Of a DNA stretch of 25,257 nucleotides, positions 1 through 7,578 are shown piece after piece. The stretch's first letter is position 1; every line of letters starts with the position of its first letter. Below the pieces are notes generated by a model. It was not told the origin of the DNA and did not search any database. It was given only the letters and a program-made list of their open reading frames with translations. The DNA is from JBJHAX01 sp050480705. GTDB taxonomy: Bacteria; Actinomycetota; Nitriliruptoria; Nitriliruptorales; Nitriliruptoraceae. The stretch is taken from contig JBJHAX010000031.1 in NCBI GenBank assembly GCA_050480705.1, positions 1 through 25,257 of the forward strand. Direction: 5' to 3'. The position numbers and the translations under genes are program-made.

Positions 1-2
1 TC

Positions 3-1559
3 GAGCTGGTCTGCAGCGATCCGCACGAGCTGCCCGCCGAACAGGTCGTGGAGCAGGTGGCATCGCTGGTCGACAAGTCGATGCTCGTGGCCGGCCGTCG
101 CGGCCGGCCGGTTCGCTACCGGATGCTGGAGAGCCTGCACGCGTACGCGGCCGACCGGCTCGCCGACAGCGGAGAAGTCGAGGAGTTCCGCAACCGCCAT
201 GCCGACCATGTGCTGGCCCGGGCCCAGGACCTCGTCCCCCAGCTCCGCACCCGTCAGCAGCTCGAGGCCATGGACGCCCTCGACGGGCTGCTCGATGACC
301 TGAGGGCGGCGCTGCGCTGGCTCGATGCGACGAACGACGCGCACCGTGGCGGCCGACTGGCTGCCGAGCTGGGCTGGTACTGGTTCCTGCGGGGCAACCG
401 GACCGAGGGGCTCGGATGGCTGAGGCGTTTCGCCGACCGGGCGGCGCCCCGGGACGCCGCCCTGGCAACCCTGTGGGCGGCCCTGCTCGTCCCCGCCGCC
501 GACCCGACGACCGACCTGCCGGCACGCATGGAGGAAGCCGCCGGTGTCCTCGGCGAGCACGGCACGCTCGAGGACCAGACGTTCGCCGCCCTGCTCATCA
601 CCTCGGTCGTGACCGCGATCGGCGACGCTGCCCGCACGAGCCGGCACCTCGCCCATGCGCGGGAGTTGATCGAGCAGACCGGCAATAGCAGCCACGCAGC
701 CATCGCGGACCTGGTGGCCGGCAACGCGTGCGTGATGGCCGGCGACGTCGAGCAGGCAAGGACGTGGCTCGAGGCGGCCCTCGGCCGTTTCGCCGACCTC
801 GGTGACCGTTGGGGGCAGGTGCAGTGCCTGGCATCACTGCTCAGTTGCGCCGAGATGGTCGGCGACCTGCCCGGTGCGCGGCGCCACGCCGATCGTGGCA
901 TCGACCTCGCCGTCGAACTGCGCCTGGCAGAACTCGAGGCGTTCCTGCATTCGCGCCGGGCGACGGTGGCGGCGCTGGCCGGTGACGAGTCTGCCGCGGA
1001 CGCGTCGCTGCGGCGTGCCCGCCAGGTGGCCGACGAACTCGGTGCCGAAATGGTGGGCGGCACCGTCGATCTCGCCGCCGGGTTCGTGGCTCTGCGGGCC
1101 GGCCGGCTCGACGACGCCGCACGGTACTTCGAACGTGTGGTGGCCTGGCTCGGCGACGCACCCCTTCCTGCTGTTCGTGCCTACGCGCTGGCGCGGCTCG
1201 GGACGGTCGCGGAGCTGGCCGGTGACCTCGACCGGGCCGCCGCACTGCATCGCGACAGCTACCACCAGGCGTGCCAGACCGGCGATCCCCGCAGCGTGGC
1301 GCTCGCGCTCGAAGGGCTGGCGGCAACCTACGCCGCAGCCGGACAAGGCGAGGACGCGGCCGTGCTGCTCGGTGCCGCACTCACACGGCGTGCCTCGGTC
1401 GGGCTGGCGCTGCCCGAGGTCGAACGAACCGATGTGGATCGCGCCGAGGCAGCTGCCCGGGCCGCAGCCGGCGACGGTCGCTTCGACGCCGCCCTGGAGC
1501 GCGGCCGGACCCTTCCCGATGACGAGCTTCCCCTCGGCTTACGCGCCCGTCGCACGTGA
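3..1559 (+). CDS. AfsR/MalT-like transcriptional regulator, C-terminal part (5' truncated by window edge)
   Basis: The reading frame is open from base 3 to the TGA at 1557-1559, so about 518 C-terminal residues are visible and the true start lies upstream. The GTG at 48 is an internal codon. The visible N-terminus (LVDKSMLV, then YRMLESLHAYAADRL) is the winged-helix segment that follows the NB-ARC/AAA ATPase module in AfsR-, SARP- and MalT-like regulators. The rest is alpha-helical with many Ala/Leu/Gly-rich TPR-like repeats. The C-terminus (LLGAAL...GRTLPDDE) is the usual end of this family and carries no LuxR helix-turn-helix, so any DNA-binding domain must be N-terminal and outside the window. 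By family, such proteins are signal-integrating STAND ATPases controlling transcription; the ligand and targets are unknown here. The next plus-strand gene starts 101 bases downstream. Confidence 0.85.
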   Translation, partial: ELVCSDPHELPAEQVVEQVASLVDKSMLVAGRRGRPVRYRMLESLHAYAADRLADSGEVEEFRNRHADHVLARAQDLVPQLRTRQQLEAMDALDGLLDDLRAALRWLDATNDAHRGGRLAAELGWYWFLRGNRTEGLGWLRRFADRAAPRDAALATLWAALLVPAADPTTDLPARMEEAAGVLGEHGTLEDQTFAALLITSVVTAIGDAARTSRHLAHARELIEQTGNSSHAAIADLVAGNACVMAGDVEQARTWLEAALGRFADLGDRWGQVQCLASLLSCAEMVGDLPGARRHADRGIDLAVELRLAELEAFLHSRRATVAALAGDESAADASLRRARQVADELGAEMVGGTVDLAAGFVALRAGRLDDAARYFERVVAWLGDAPLPAVRAYALARLGTVAELAGDLDRAAALHRDSYHQACQTGDPRSVALALEGLAATYAAAGQGEDAAVLLGAALTRRASVGLALPEVERTDVDRAEAAARAAAGDGRFDAALERGRTLPDDELPLGLRARRT

Positions 1560-1560
1560 T

Positions 1561-1574
1561 CGGCCGCGCGGCCG
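1561..1574. repeat. 14-bp perfect GC palindrome after the regulator stop codon
   Basis: CGGCCGCGCGGCCG directly follows the TGA at 1557-1559. As RNA it could form a five-pair all-GC stem with a GCGC loop. No T-tract follows, so it is a weak terminator candidate at best and could be chance in such GC-rich DNA. Confidence 0.35.
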
Positions 1575-1660
1575 GACTCGCCACGACAGCGCCACGACAC
1601 CGTCACGGCAGCGGCCACGCCGATGCTCCCGGTCGAGTCACACCGACCAAGGAGCATGCA

Positions 1661-2182
1661 ATGTCCACCCAGCCCACGTTCTCCGCCACGACCAGCGGCA
1701 AGCCTGCCGCCCGCCGCCCACGCCGCCGGATCCGGACCGTGCTCACGGTTCTCGGGGTGATGGTCGCCGCGATGCTCGCCTTGCCGTTCGTCGCCAACGC
1801 CGCCATGACGACGTTCGCTGCCCACGACCACGGCATCCTCGACATCGTCATCAACGGCGAGCTCGTCGATCTCGACCAGCCGCGCTTCCACGACCTGCAC
1901 CCCGAGTTCCACATCCACCCCGGGCACGGCAACCGCTGGCACCACCACCCCCGTCACCTCGGTGCCATGTTCAGCTTCGAGAGGCTGACCCTGCGTCAAG
2001 CGCTGCAGGCCGTCGGGATCGAGGCGACCGATGACGAGCTCGTGTTCGACGGTGTCTCCTACGACCTGACCGGCACGAACGTGGCCGCGTCCATCCATGT
2101 CGGCGTGGTCGAAGTCGACCCTGACCGGCACCTCATCGGTGACGGCGACCGCATCACCGTTCGCGTCGACACCGGCAGCTGA
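1661..2182 (+). CDS. Histidine-rich secreted or membrane-anchored protein of unknown function
   Basis: The 173-residue protein starts at the ATG at 1661, with a strong AAGGAG at 1649-1654; the frame is open further upstream but has no better start. Residues 1-26 are basic (RRPRRRIR), 27-48 form a hydrophobic segment ending in ANA-AM, consistent with a signal peptide or N-terminal anchor. The exported part has nine histidines in about 27 residues (positions 77-99), suggesting metal binding. Around it are short strand-like segments (DIVINGEL; GDGDRITV) and a helix (TLRQALQAVGIEATDDE). Strand, NGE turn, helix and DGD turn resemble the logic of beta-grasp domains such as DUF348. That comparison is inference, and I recognise no named family. 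The DUF7010 gene lies 42 bases downstream and is probably cotranscribed. Confidence 0.75.
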   Translation: MSTQPTFSATTSGKPAARRPRRRIRTVLTVLGVMVAAMLALPFVANAAMTTFAAHDHGILDIVINGELVDLDQPRFHDLHPEFHIHPGHGNRWHHHPRHLGAMFSFERLTLRQALQAVGIEATDDELVFDGVSYDLTGTNVAASIHVGVVEVDPDRHLIGDGDRITVRVDTGS

Positions 2183-2224
2183 ACCGACTGCCCAGGCGCA
2201 TTCGACCATCAAAGGATCACGGTC

Positions 2225-2779
2225 GTGGGTACCCATCTGGCCGAGCTTCGTTGCGACTTCGACACCTACGCGGGCCGGTCTATGGCGCTGCCGATGGCCG
2301 GTGCCCTCGTGTGGGCGGCCATCGGCATCGCTGCACTCCGCCTGCCGGCCGCCACCGCCGGCCTCGTCCTGTTGTTCGCGACCGGAGCGATCTTCCCGGT
2401 CGGTCTCGGGCTCGCACGATTGCTCGGAGAACGGCTGATCGACAACCCGAGTCCGCTCGCGGGCCTCATGGGTCGCAGTGTGCTCATGGTCAACCTGCTG
2501 TGGGCGCTGCATCTGACCGTGCTGGCGATCGACCCGGCGCTGCTGCCGCTGACCCTCGGGATCGGCCTCGGGTTGCACTGGGTCGTGTTCAGCTGGGTCA
2601 TCGGCCACCCGGTCGGGCTCATCCATGCCGTCCTGCGCACCGTCCTGGTCACCGGCCTGTGGTGGCTCGCCCCGGGTCACCGGATCTCGGCGATTGCGGC
2701 TGGCGTGGTTGCGGCCTACGGGTTGTCGCTCGCTGTGCTCGCCAAACGTCCGCTCAACACCACAGCCGGACCCGCGTGA
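2225..2779 (+). CDS. DUF7010-family polytopic membrane protein
   Basis: The 184-residue protein starts at GTG 2225, preceded by AAAGGA at 2211-2216. After a short polar N-terminus (LRCDFDTYAGRS) it is almost entirely hydrophobic, with about six predicted transmembrane helices. The pattern (charged N-terminus, GLPxAGA-like first helix, an FPVGL segment, NLLW in the middle, LHWVVFSW, then HAVLR) matches my memory of DUF7010, a family without known function. It lies close behind the His-rich exported protein on the same strand, so the two may act together; no partner or substrate is evident. It is convergent with the ABC exporter genes. Family assignment is moderately sure; function is unknown. 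Confidence 0.75.
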   Translation: MGTHLAELRCDFDTYAGRSMALPMAGALVWAAIGIAALRLPAATAGLVLLFATGAIFPVGLGLARLLGERLIDNPSPLAGLMGRSVLMVNLLWALHLTVLAIDPALLPLTLGIGLGLHWVVFSWVIGHPVGLIHAVLRTVLVTGLWWLAPGHRISAIAAGVVAAYGLSLAVLAKRPLNTTAGPA

Positions 2780-2802
2780 CGAGCGAAACGGCGATCGCTT
2801 CG
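2780..2802 (+). terminator. Possible hairpin after the DUF7010 gene
   Basis: CGAGCGA at 2780-2786 can pair with TCGCTTCG at 2795-2802 across an eight-base loop, with one bulged base. It starts within three bases of the stop codon, in the 163-base convergent gap before the ABC permease. There is no T-run, so termination is only possible. Nothing else recognisable lies in the gap. Confidence 0.25.
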
Positions 2803-2942
2803 TCCGGCACGGATCAGGCGCGGCCGATGCCGCTGCACGCGACTGGCGCACCACGTCGTCGGCCCGCTCGTCGTGTCCCCGCCAGGTTCGATGCGACGTC
2901 GGTGGTGAGTGCTGAACCTCCGGCGAGACGCCGTCACGCCTG

Positions 2943-3779
2943 CTACAGCCGCTCGCCGAGCCGGCTGCGGCGCACCGCCCGCGTGCCCGCCCGCAGCACT
3001 CCAGCCGCCACCAGCCAGCAGACCGCGCCGGCGGCGAGCAGCAGCAGCGGCGAGACCACCAGCAGCCCGACGGCCTGCACGACGACCAGGGCAACGACCG
3101 GCAGCACCACGATCCCGGCGATCTGGAAGGCCTCCTGCACGCTCTTGACCCGGGCCGAGACGAGCACGGTCACCCCGAGGCTGATGCCTGCCAGCGCCGG
3201 CCCCACCCAGAACACGAGTGCGACCCACACCAGATTCGGGAACAGCAACCCCTCGACGACGCCTGCGGCGGCCAGGTCGGCCACCACGGCATACACGACA
3301 CCGCCGGTGACGCCGACGACGACCGCCGGCAGCCACGCACCCAGCAGCTTGGCGGCGAACAGCTCACGGTCGCTCAGCGGCGTCAGCAGCAGGCCTTCGA
3401 GAGTCTTTCGTTCGCGTTCGCCGGCGATCGCGTCCGCAGCGATCACGCTCGCGGTCATCAGCGGCACGATCAGCAGCATCGGCGACAGCAGGTAGACGAC
3501 CGAGATCTCGATGACACCGGCGGCAGGGTCGGCTGCCACCCGCCCGGCGATGTCGGCCGGCAGCACCGCGAGGAAGCCGTCGAGGTCGGACAGGTCGATC
3601 GCGGCCGCGCCCAGCCGTGCGCCGAGCGTGATCGCGAGCGGCAGGATGATCAGCAGCAGTGCGGGCACGATCAGCATCGGGATCATGACCGGCTTGCTGC
3701 CACGCACCACGCGCAGATCCCGGGCGACCACCGCGGCGATGCCGCGCCAGTCCCATCCGTCGCCTCCGCGCGTGCTCAC
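2943..3779 (-). CDS. ABC-2 family (NatB-like) exporter permease
   Basis: The 278-residue protein starts at GTG 3779-3777, inside the stop of the upstream ATPase gene (GTGA overlap), with AAAAGGAG just before it; the longer open frame upstream is antisense shadow. It begins with a soluble stretch and a first helix (VMIPMLIVPALLLIILPLAI, residues 31-50). A periplasmic-type loop follows, then more helices around residues 96-117, 150-172, 180-206, 219-243 and 245-263. The segment GERERKTLEGLLLTP (120-134) is the hallmark cytoplasmic motif of ABC-2/NatB-type permeases. Together with the adjacent ATPase it should form an export system. The substrate (sodium, drug, lipid or peptide) cannot be told from sequence. 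Confidence 0.88.
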   Translation of the reverse strand: MSTRGGDGWDWRGIAAVVARDLRVVRGSKPVMIPMLIVPALLLIILPLAITLGARLGAAAIDLSDLDGFLAVLPADIAGRVAADPAAGVIEISVVYLLSPMLLIVPLMTASVIAADAIAGERERKTLEGLLLTPLSDRELFAAKLLGAWLPAVVVGVTGGVVYAVVADLAAAGVVEGLLFPNLVWVALVFWVGPALAGISLGVTVLVSARVKSVQEAFQIAGIVVLPVVALVVVQAVGLLVVSPLLLLAAGAVCWLVAAGVLRAGTRAVRRSRLGERL

Positions 3780-4738
3780 GCCCGCTCCTTTTCGTGCAGC
3801 GCGAAATAGACGTCCTCCAGGGAGGCGTCCTCGGGAACGACCGCGTGGATGCGCACGTGCGCGCCGACCAGGTCGGCGATCAGTGACGGCACATCCAAAT
3901 CGGGCGTTGCCGCCACGACGAGACCGCGGCCGTCGGGATGGCAGGTCAGGCCGCGGGCGGCCAGCTGCCCTTCGGCGCGGGCACGGTCGTCGGGTTCGAT
4001 CTCGAGCCGCACCCGGCCGATGCCGAGCTCTGCGGCGAGGCTGGCCGGTGTGCCGTCGGCGATCACCTGCCCGTGCTCGAGCACGACCACCCGGTCGCAC
4101 AGCCGCTGGACCTCGACGAGGTTGTGGCTGCACAGCAGCACGCTGCGTGCCTCCTGCCGTGCCAGATGGGCGAGCAGGTCGCGTACGTCGCGGCTGGCGA
4201 CCGGGTCGAGCGCAGCGGTCGGCTCATCGAGCACCAGCAGCGGAGGATCGGGCAGCAGCGCGCGTGCCAGGGCCAGGCGCTGGCGCATCCCGGTGCTGTA
4301 GCCGGCGACCCGTTCGTCGGCCCGCTCGCGCAGACCGAAGCGTTCCAGCAGATCGGCCGAACGTTCGCTCGCTACGGCCCTGTCGACCCCGAACACCTCG
4401 GCGACGAACCGCAGGTTCTGCCAGGCGGTGAGCCGATCGTCGACCGCCGGGGTCGCGGACACCACCCCGGTGGCACGGCGCACCGCCGGACCGTCGGTCA
4501 ACGGGTCCAGTCCGTGGACGCGCACCTGCCCGTCGTCAGCGGCCAGGATCCCGGTCAGCAGGCGCACCGTGGTGGTCTTGCCTGCGCCGTTGTGGCCCAG
4601 CACACCAACGACCTCGCCCGGCGCGACCGACAGCGACACCCCGTCGATCGCACGCACCTCACCGAACGAGCGTCGCACGCCACGCAGGTCGATCGTGCCC
4701 AACGCCTCGCCGGACGAAGCGCTGTCGGTGGTGGACAC
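3776..4738 (-). CDS. ABC transporter ATP-binding protein (NatA/CcmA-like, exporter type)
   Basis: The 320-residue ATPase starts at GTG 4738-4736, preceded by GGAG five bases upstream. An in-frame extension to 4978 is possible but has no ribosome site and atypical content. Walker A GHNGAGKTT is at residues 48-56, the signature YSTGMRQR at 147-154, Walker B LLVLDEP at 167-173 and the H-loop histidine at 205. The C-terminal 80 residues after the ATPase core, ending with the typical SLEDVYFALHE, match the tail of NatA/drug-exporter ATPases. It overlaps the downstream permease start by four bases, so the two are translationally coupled. It is divergent from the VOC-family gene across a 196-base gap in which I saw no clear promoter for this gene. 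Confidence 0.92.
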   Translation of the reverse strand: MSTTDSASSGEALGTIDLRGVRRSFGEVRAIDGVSLSVAPGEVVGVLGHNGAGKTTTVRLLTGILAADDGQVRVHGLDPLTDGPAVRRATGVVSATPAVDDRLTAWQNLRFVAEVFGVDRAVASERSADLLERFGLRERADERVAGYSTGMRQRLALARALLPDPPLLVLDEPTAALDPVASRDVRDLLAHLARQEARSVLLCSHNLVEVQRLCDRVVVLEHGQVIADGTPASLAAELGIGRVRLEIEPDDRARAEGQLAARGLTCHPDGRGLVVAATPDLDVPSLIADLVGAHVRIHAVVPEDASLEDVYFALHEKERA

Positions 4739-4934
4739 GCACACTCCTGTCGTGGCGGCGAAGCTGGCGTGGCGAGGAGACTCGCACGCCGTGCGGGGAG
4801 CGGCAAGAGCCAAAGGCTTCGCGGCAACGGCTCCCGCATGCGGGTCAGCGTGAGCCCTGCTGGCCCTCCGACAGACCTGCCAGGCGCAGGCCGTGCCCCG
4901 GTACGGTCGGGCGCTGCCGCAGCAGGGGAGGCGC

Positions 4935-5288
4935 ATGCTCGAAGCGATCAGCGCGGTCACGCTGGCGACGCGGGACATGGCCCGGTCGGTCGCCTTCTAC
5001 CACTCGCTCGGATTCGAGATGCGCTACGGCGGGCCCGACGAGCCGTTCACCAGTCTGCACGTCGGGCCGGGCTACCTCAACCTGATCGAGGTCCCGGCCG
5101 ACACGCCGTTGACGTGGTGGGGACGGGTCATCCTGTACGTCGCGGACGTCGATGCGTTCTACGAGCGTGCGCTCGCGGCCGGTGCCGAGCCTCACGCGCC
5201 ACCGGCTGACGCGCCCTGGGGGGAGCGCTACTTCCATGTCACCGACCCCGACGGCCACGAGCTGAGCTTCGCGCGACCCTTGTCCTGA
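4935..5288 (+). CDS. VOC-family (glyoxalase/bleomycin-resistance-like) protein
   Basis: The 117-residue protein starts at ATG 4935 after GGGGAGG at 4925-4931; an upstream in-frame ATG at 4893 lacks a ribosome site. It has the beta-alpha-beta-beta-beta VOC pattern: VTLATRDMARSVAFYHSLGFEMRYGG, a central ILYVADVDAFYERALAAGAE, and the C-terminal TDPDGHELSFARP with its conserved DPDGxxxxF motif. Family members are small metal-dependent enzymes (lyases, dioxygenases) or antibiotic-binding proteins; the substrate here is not predictable. Its length is that of a single two-module VOC chain. A TACGGT at 4902-4907 could be its -10 element, but no matching -35 is visible. Confidence 0.88.
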   Translation: MLEAISAVTLATRDMARSVAFYHSLGFEMRYGGPDEPFTSLHVGPGYLNLIEVPADTPLTWWGRVILYVADVDAFYERALAAGAEPHAPPADAPWGERYFHVTDPDGHELSFARPLS

Positions 5289-5333
5289 CCCGCCGTCCTC
5301 ACGTGACGTGGACGGATCGAGCACCCGCCGGTC

Positions 5334-5339
5334 TACGGT
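5334..5339 (+). promoter_or_regulatory. Possible -10 element (TACGGT) upstream of the MmcQ/YjbR gene
   Basis: TACGGT fits the actinobacterial TAnnnT -10 pattern and lies 24 bases before the ATG at 5364. The best -35 candidate, TGGACG at 5309-5314, leaves a long 19-base spacer, so support is weak. Confidence 0.3.
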
Positions 5340-5363
5340 GCGCCTTCGGCAAGGAGGGCCCGG

Positions 5364-5735
5364 ATGGATCTGGAGAAGCTCACCGCGTTCTGCCTCGCGA
5401 AGCCCGGGGCGGTCTCCGAGCATCCGTTCGGGCCCGGAGCGCTGGTCATCAAGGTCGGCGGGCGCATCTTCGCGATCATCGGCGAGGACGCCGAGCCCGT
5501 GACGATCAGCCTCAAATGCGAGCCGGAGATCGCCGTCGCGCTGCGTGAACTGCACGCCGCGGTCGCACCCGGCTACCACCTCAACAAGCGCCACTGGAAC
5601 ACCGTGACGCTCGACGGCAGCATCGGTTCGGACGACGTCGCCGCGTGGATCGACGACTCCTACGACCTGGTGGTCGACCAGCTGCCCAGGCACGTCCAGC
5701 AGGCGCTGGGATGGTCGAAACAGCAGCTTCGCTGA
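5364..5735 (+). CDS. MmcQ/YjbR-family protein
   Basis: The 123-residue protein starts at ATG 5364, with a very strong AAGGAGGG at 5351-5358. The order of motifs is that of the MmcQ/YjbR (CyaY-like fold) family: a short N-terminal helix with CLAKPGAVSEHPFG, the strand-rich VIKVGGRIFAIIG, ISLKCEPE, then PGYHLNKRHWNTVTLDG and a C-terminal helix DDSYDLVVDQLP. The family is described as DNA-binding-like, but its physiological role is not established. It follows the VOC gene by 75 bases on the same strand and may have its own promoter. Confidence 0.92.
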   Translation: MDLEKLTAFCLAKPGAVSEHPFGPGALVIKVGGRIFAIIGEDAEPVTISLKCEPEIAVALRELHAAVAPGYHLNKRHWNTVTLDGSIGSDDVAAWIDDSYDLVVDQLPRHVQQALGWSKQQLR

Positions 5736-5806
5736 GTTCTTCGCCCCGATAACGCGGAATCGGCCTCTTTGGCGGGCCATTGGCCGTTCGGACCGTCCGA
5801 GGTTCC

Positions 5807-5834
5807 GTGACCTGGCCCGATGTCCGGGTACCTT
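5807..5834 (+). promoter_or_regulatory. Promoter of the rpf-like gene; transcript probably leaderless
   Basis: GTGACC at 5807-5812 (four of six matches to TTGACA) is followed by a 16-base spacer and TACCTT at 5829-5834, which fits TAnnnT. Only eight bases separate the -10 from the ATG at 5843, so transcription would begin at or within a base or two of the start codon. The lack of any Shine-Dalgarno sequence before that ATG agrees with leaderless translation, which is common in actinobacteria. Confidence 0.55.
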
Positions 5835-5842
5835 CCCGCGCC

Positions 5843-6991
5843 ATGCCCCCTTCTCCTGGCCGTTTCGGCCTGTTCTTGCTGCGCCTGCCTTCCTACGGCG
5901 GGCTGGTCGCGCTCGCCCTGGTCGCGGTGTCGCTCGCGACCACGTCGCATCGCGTCGACGTCACCGTCGACGGCCAGGAGGTCTCGCTGCGCACCTGGGC
6001 GTCGACCGTCGGCGATGCACTCGAGCGCCTCGACGTGGAACTGACCGGCTCTGACCTGCTCAGCCACGACCTCGAAGCACCGCTCGTCGACGGCATGGAC
6101 ATCGCAGTGACGCGCGCCGCCACCGTCGACGTGCACGTCGACGGTGAGTTCGCCACGACGGTGACCGCGCCGGTCGCCTCGGTCGCAGGCGTGCTCGCCG
6201 AAGCCGGCCTCGACGACGTGCGTGACCAGGACGCGGTGATCGCGCCCGGATGGACCGCGCCGGTCGCCGACGGCGACGTCGTGCACGTGTGGCTGCCGAG
6301 CAGCGTGGTCGTCTCCGTCGACGACCGCCGCCTGGAGGTCGACTCGTACGTCTCGACGGTCGGAGCGCTGCTCACCGAACAGGGGGTGCGGCTCGGCCCC
6401 CACGACATCCTGAGTGTGCATCCCGCCACACCGCTGCGCGAGATCGACCACGTGCGTGTGCGGCGCGTGACCTTCGTCGAAGAGTCGACCGAGGTCGTCG
6501 TCGACTACGACGAGGACGAGCGCGAAAGCGACGGGCTGCTGCGCGGCACGTCGCGTGTCGAGCAGCACGGCGCCGACGGGCTCGCCGAACGGGTCTACCG
6601 CGTCACCCTGATCGACGGTGAAGAGGTCGCACGCGAACCCGTCGACGAGATCGTCGTGGAGGAGCCGACCTCGCGCGTGGTCGTCGTCGGCACCGCCGAG
6701 CCGTCGATGCAGGTCAGCTCGGACGGCCCCGGCGGCGCACCCGCAGCCGACGACCCCGTCTGGGACCGGCTTGCCCAGTGCGAATCGAACGGCAACTGGT
6801 CGAACATCTCCGCCAACGGCATGTACTACGGCGGGCTGCAGTTCCTGCCCTCGACCTGGCGCAGCGTCGGCGGCTCCGGCATGCCGCACGAGGCGTCCCG
6901 CGAGGAGCAGATCTACCGCGCCCAACTGCTGCAGGCCCGCTCCGGCTGGGGCCAGTGGCCGGCATGCTCGTCGCGTCTCGGGCTTCGCTGA
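5843..6991 (+). CDS. rpfB: Resuscitation-promoting factor, RpfB-like (three DUF348 domains, G5, transglycosylase-like domain)
   Basis: From ATG 5843 the protein has 382 residues; longer starts (TTG 5780, GTG 5807) lack ribosome sites. A membrane anchor spans about residues 18-34. Three DUF348 ubiquitin-like repeats follow at roughly 37-90, 93-150 and 153-205, each with a V-x-V-D-x strand and a TVGDAL-type helix. A G5 domain is at about 206-284 and a lysozyme-like Rpf domain at 303-382. The catalytic glutamate is E314 in QCESNG, and C313 and C375 would form the conserved disulfide. Size and order match mycobacterial RpfB. By family it cleaves peptidoglycan outside the membrane to promote growth or resuscitation. 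In Mycobacterium rpfB precedes ksgA and ispE; here those genes do not follow. Confidence 0.93.
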   Translation: MPPSPGRFGLFLLRLPSYGGLVALALVAVSLATTSHRVDVTVDGQEVSLRTWASTVGDALERLDVELTGSDLLSHDLEAPLVDGMDIAVTRAATVDVHVDGEFATTVTAPVASVAGVLAEAGLDDVRDQDAVIAPGWTAPVADGDVVHVWLPSSVVVSVDDRRLEVDSYVSTVGALLTEQGVRLGPHDILSVHPATPLREIDHVRVRRVTFVEESTEVVVDYDEDERESDGLLRGTSRVEQHGADGLAERVYRVTLIDGEEVAREPVDEIVVEEPTSRVVVVGTAEPSMQVSSDGPGGAPAADDPVWDRLAQCESNGNWSNISANGMYYGGLQFLPSTWRSVGGSGMPHEASREEQIYRAQLLQARSGWGQWPACSSRLGLR

Positions 6992-7047
6992 TCCACACTG
7001 GGCACCGCACGCCCGTGGCGCACGGGCCTGAGGCGCGGAGGTGTGTG

Positions 7048-7530
7048 GTGTCCGAGCGTGTGACCGGCTGGGTGTTCGTCGCCGCACAGTTCGCGCTGCT
7101 GGCCGTGCTGGTCGCGGTGCATCCATGGTCCGACCCGCTGCCGCAGGGGCCACGCGCCTGGGCCGGCATCGCCGTCGTGGCTGTCGGCACCGTCATCGCC
7201 GTGGCCGCAGCGCTCGCCCTCGGGGATGCGTTGACGCCCACACCGGTGCCCAAGGCGTCGTCCGCGCTGCGCACCGGCGGTCCCTACCGGTGGGTGCGCC
7301 ACCCGATCTACACGGGCCTGCTCGTCGCGGTCGCCGGGTTCGCGATCTGGTCGGGCCACCTGCCCACCGTCGTCGTCGGCGTGCTCACCATCGCGTTCTT
7401 CGTCGTGAAGGCGCGGTGGGAGGAGCGACGTCTGCGTGATCGCTTCGATGGCTACGCGGCATATGCGGCGACGACGCCGATGCTCGTGCCCGGGCTGCGC
7501 CGCCGCGGCGGTGGCGGACACGCCGGCTGA
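7048..7530 (+). CDS. Isoprenylcysteine carboxyl methyltransferase (ICMT)-family membrane protein
   Basis: The 160-residue protein starts at GTG 7048, with GGAGG at 7037-7041 and a six-base spacing; longer in-frame versions overlap rpf and lack a ribosome site. It has about four hydrophobic helices. The family core is clear: GGPYRWVRHPIYTGLLVAV, corresponding to the GPYRxVRHPxYxG SAM-binding motif, and a C-terminal EERRLRDRFDGYAAY segment matching the ExxLxxxFxxxYxxY pattern. Bacterial members methylate small or lipid substrates using S-adenosylmethionine or are uncharacterised, and the substrate cannot be named here. It begins 56 bases after the rpf stop codon and converges on the DASS transporter gene. 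Confidence 0.88.
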   Translation: MSERVTGWVFVAAQFALLAVLVAVHPWSDPLPQGPRAWAGIAVVAVGTVIAVAAALALGDALTPTPVPKASSALRTGGPYRWVRHPIYTGLLVAVAGFAIWSGHLPTVVVGVLTIAFFVVKARWEERRLRDRFDGYAAYAATTPMLVPGLRRRGGGGHAG

Positions 7531-7578
7531 GCATCCCGGTGGAGTGGACCGGCCCCGCGCGGACCGTGCGCCTGTGGC

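Noticed and set aside
2875..2905. A GGTTCGATGC stretch that looks like a tRNA T-loop
   Set aside because: The flanking five bases do not pair as a T-stem on either strand and no acceptor, D or anticodon arm is found.
1328..3094. A 588-codon minus-strand open frame opposite the regulator end, the His-rich gene and DUF7010
   Set aside because: Antisense to three better-supported genes; low-complexity His/Arg/Asp composition mirrors the plus-strand codon bias.
4739..4978. N-terminal extension of the NatA-like ATPase by 80 residues
   Set aside because: The extension has no ribosome site, unusual composition and runs across the start of the VOC gene, while GTG 4738 has GGAG at good spacing.
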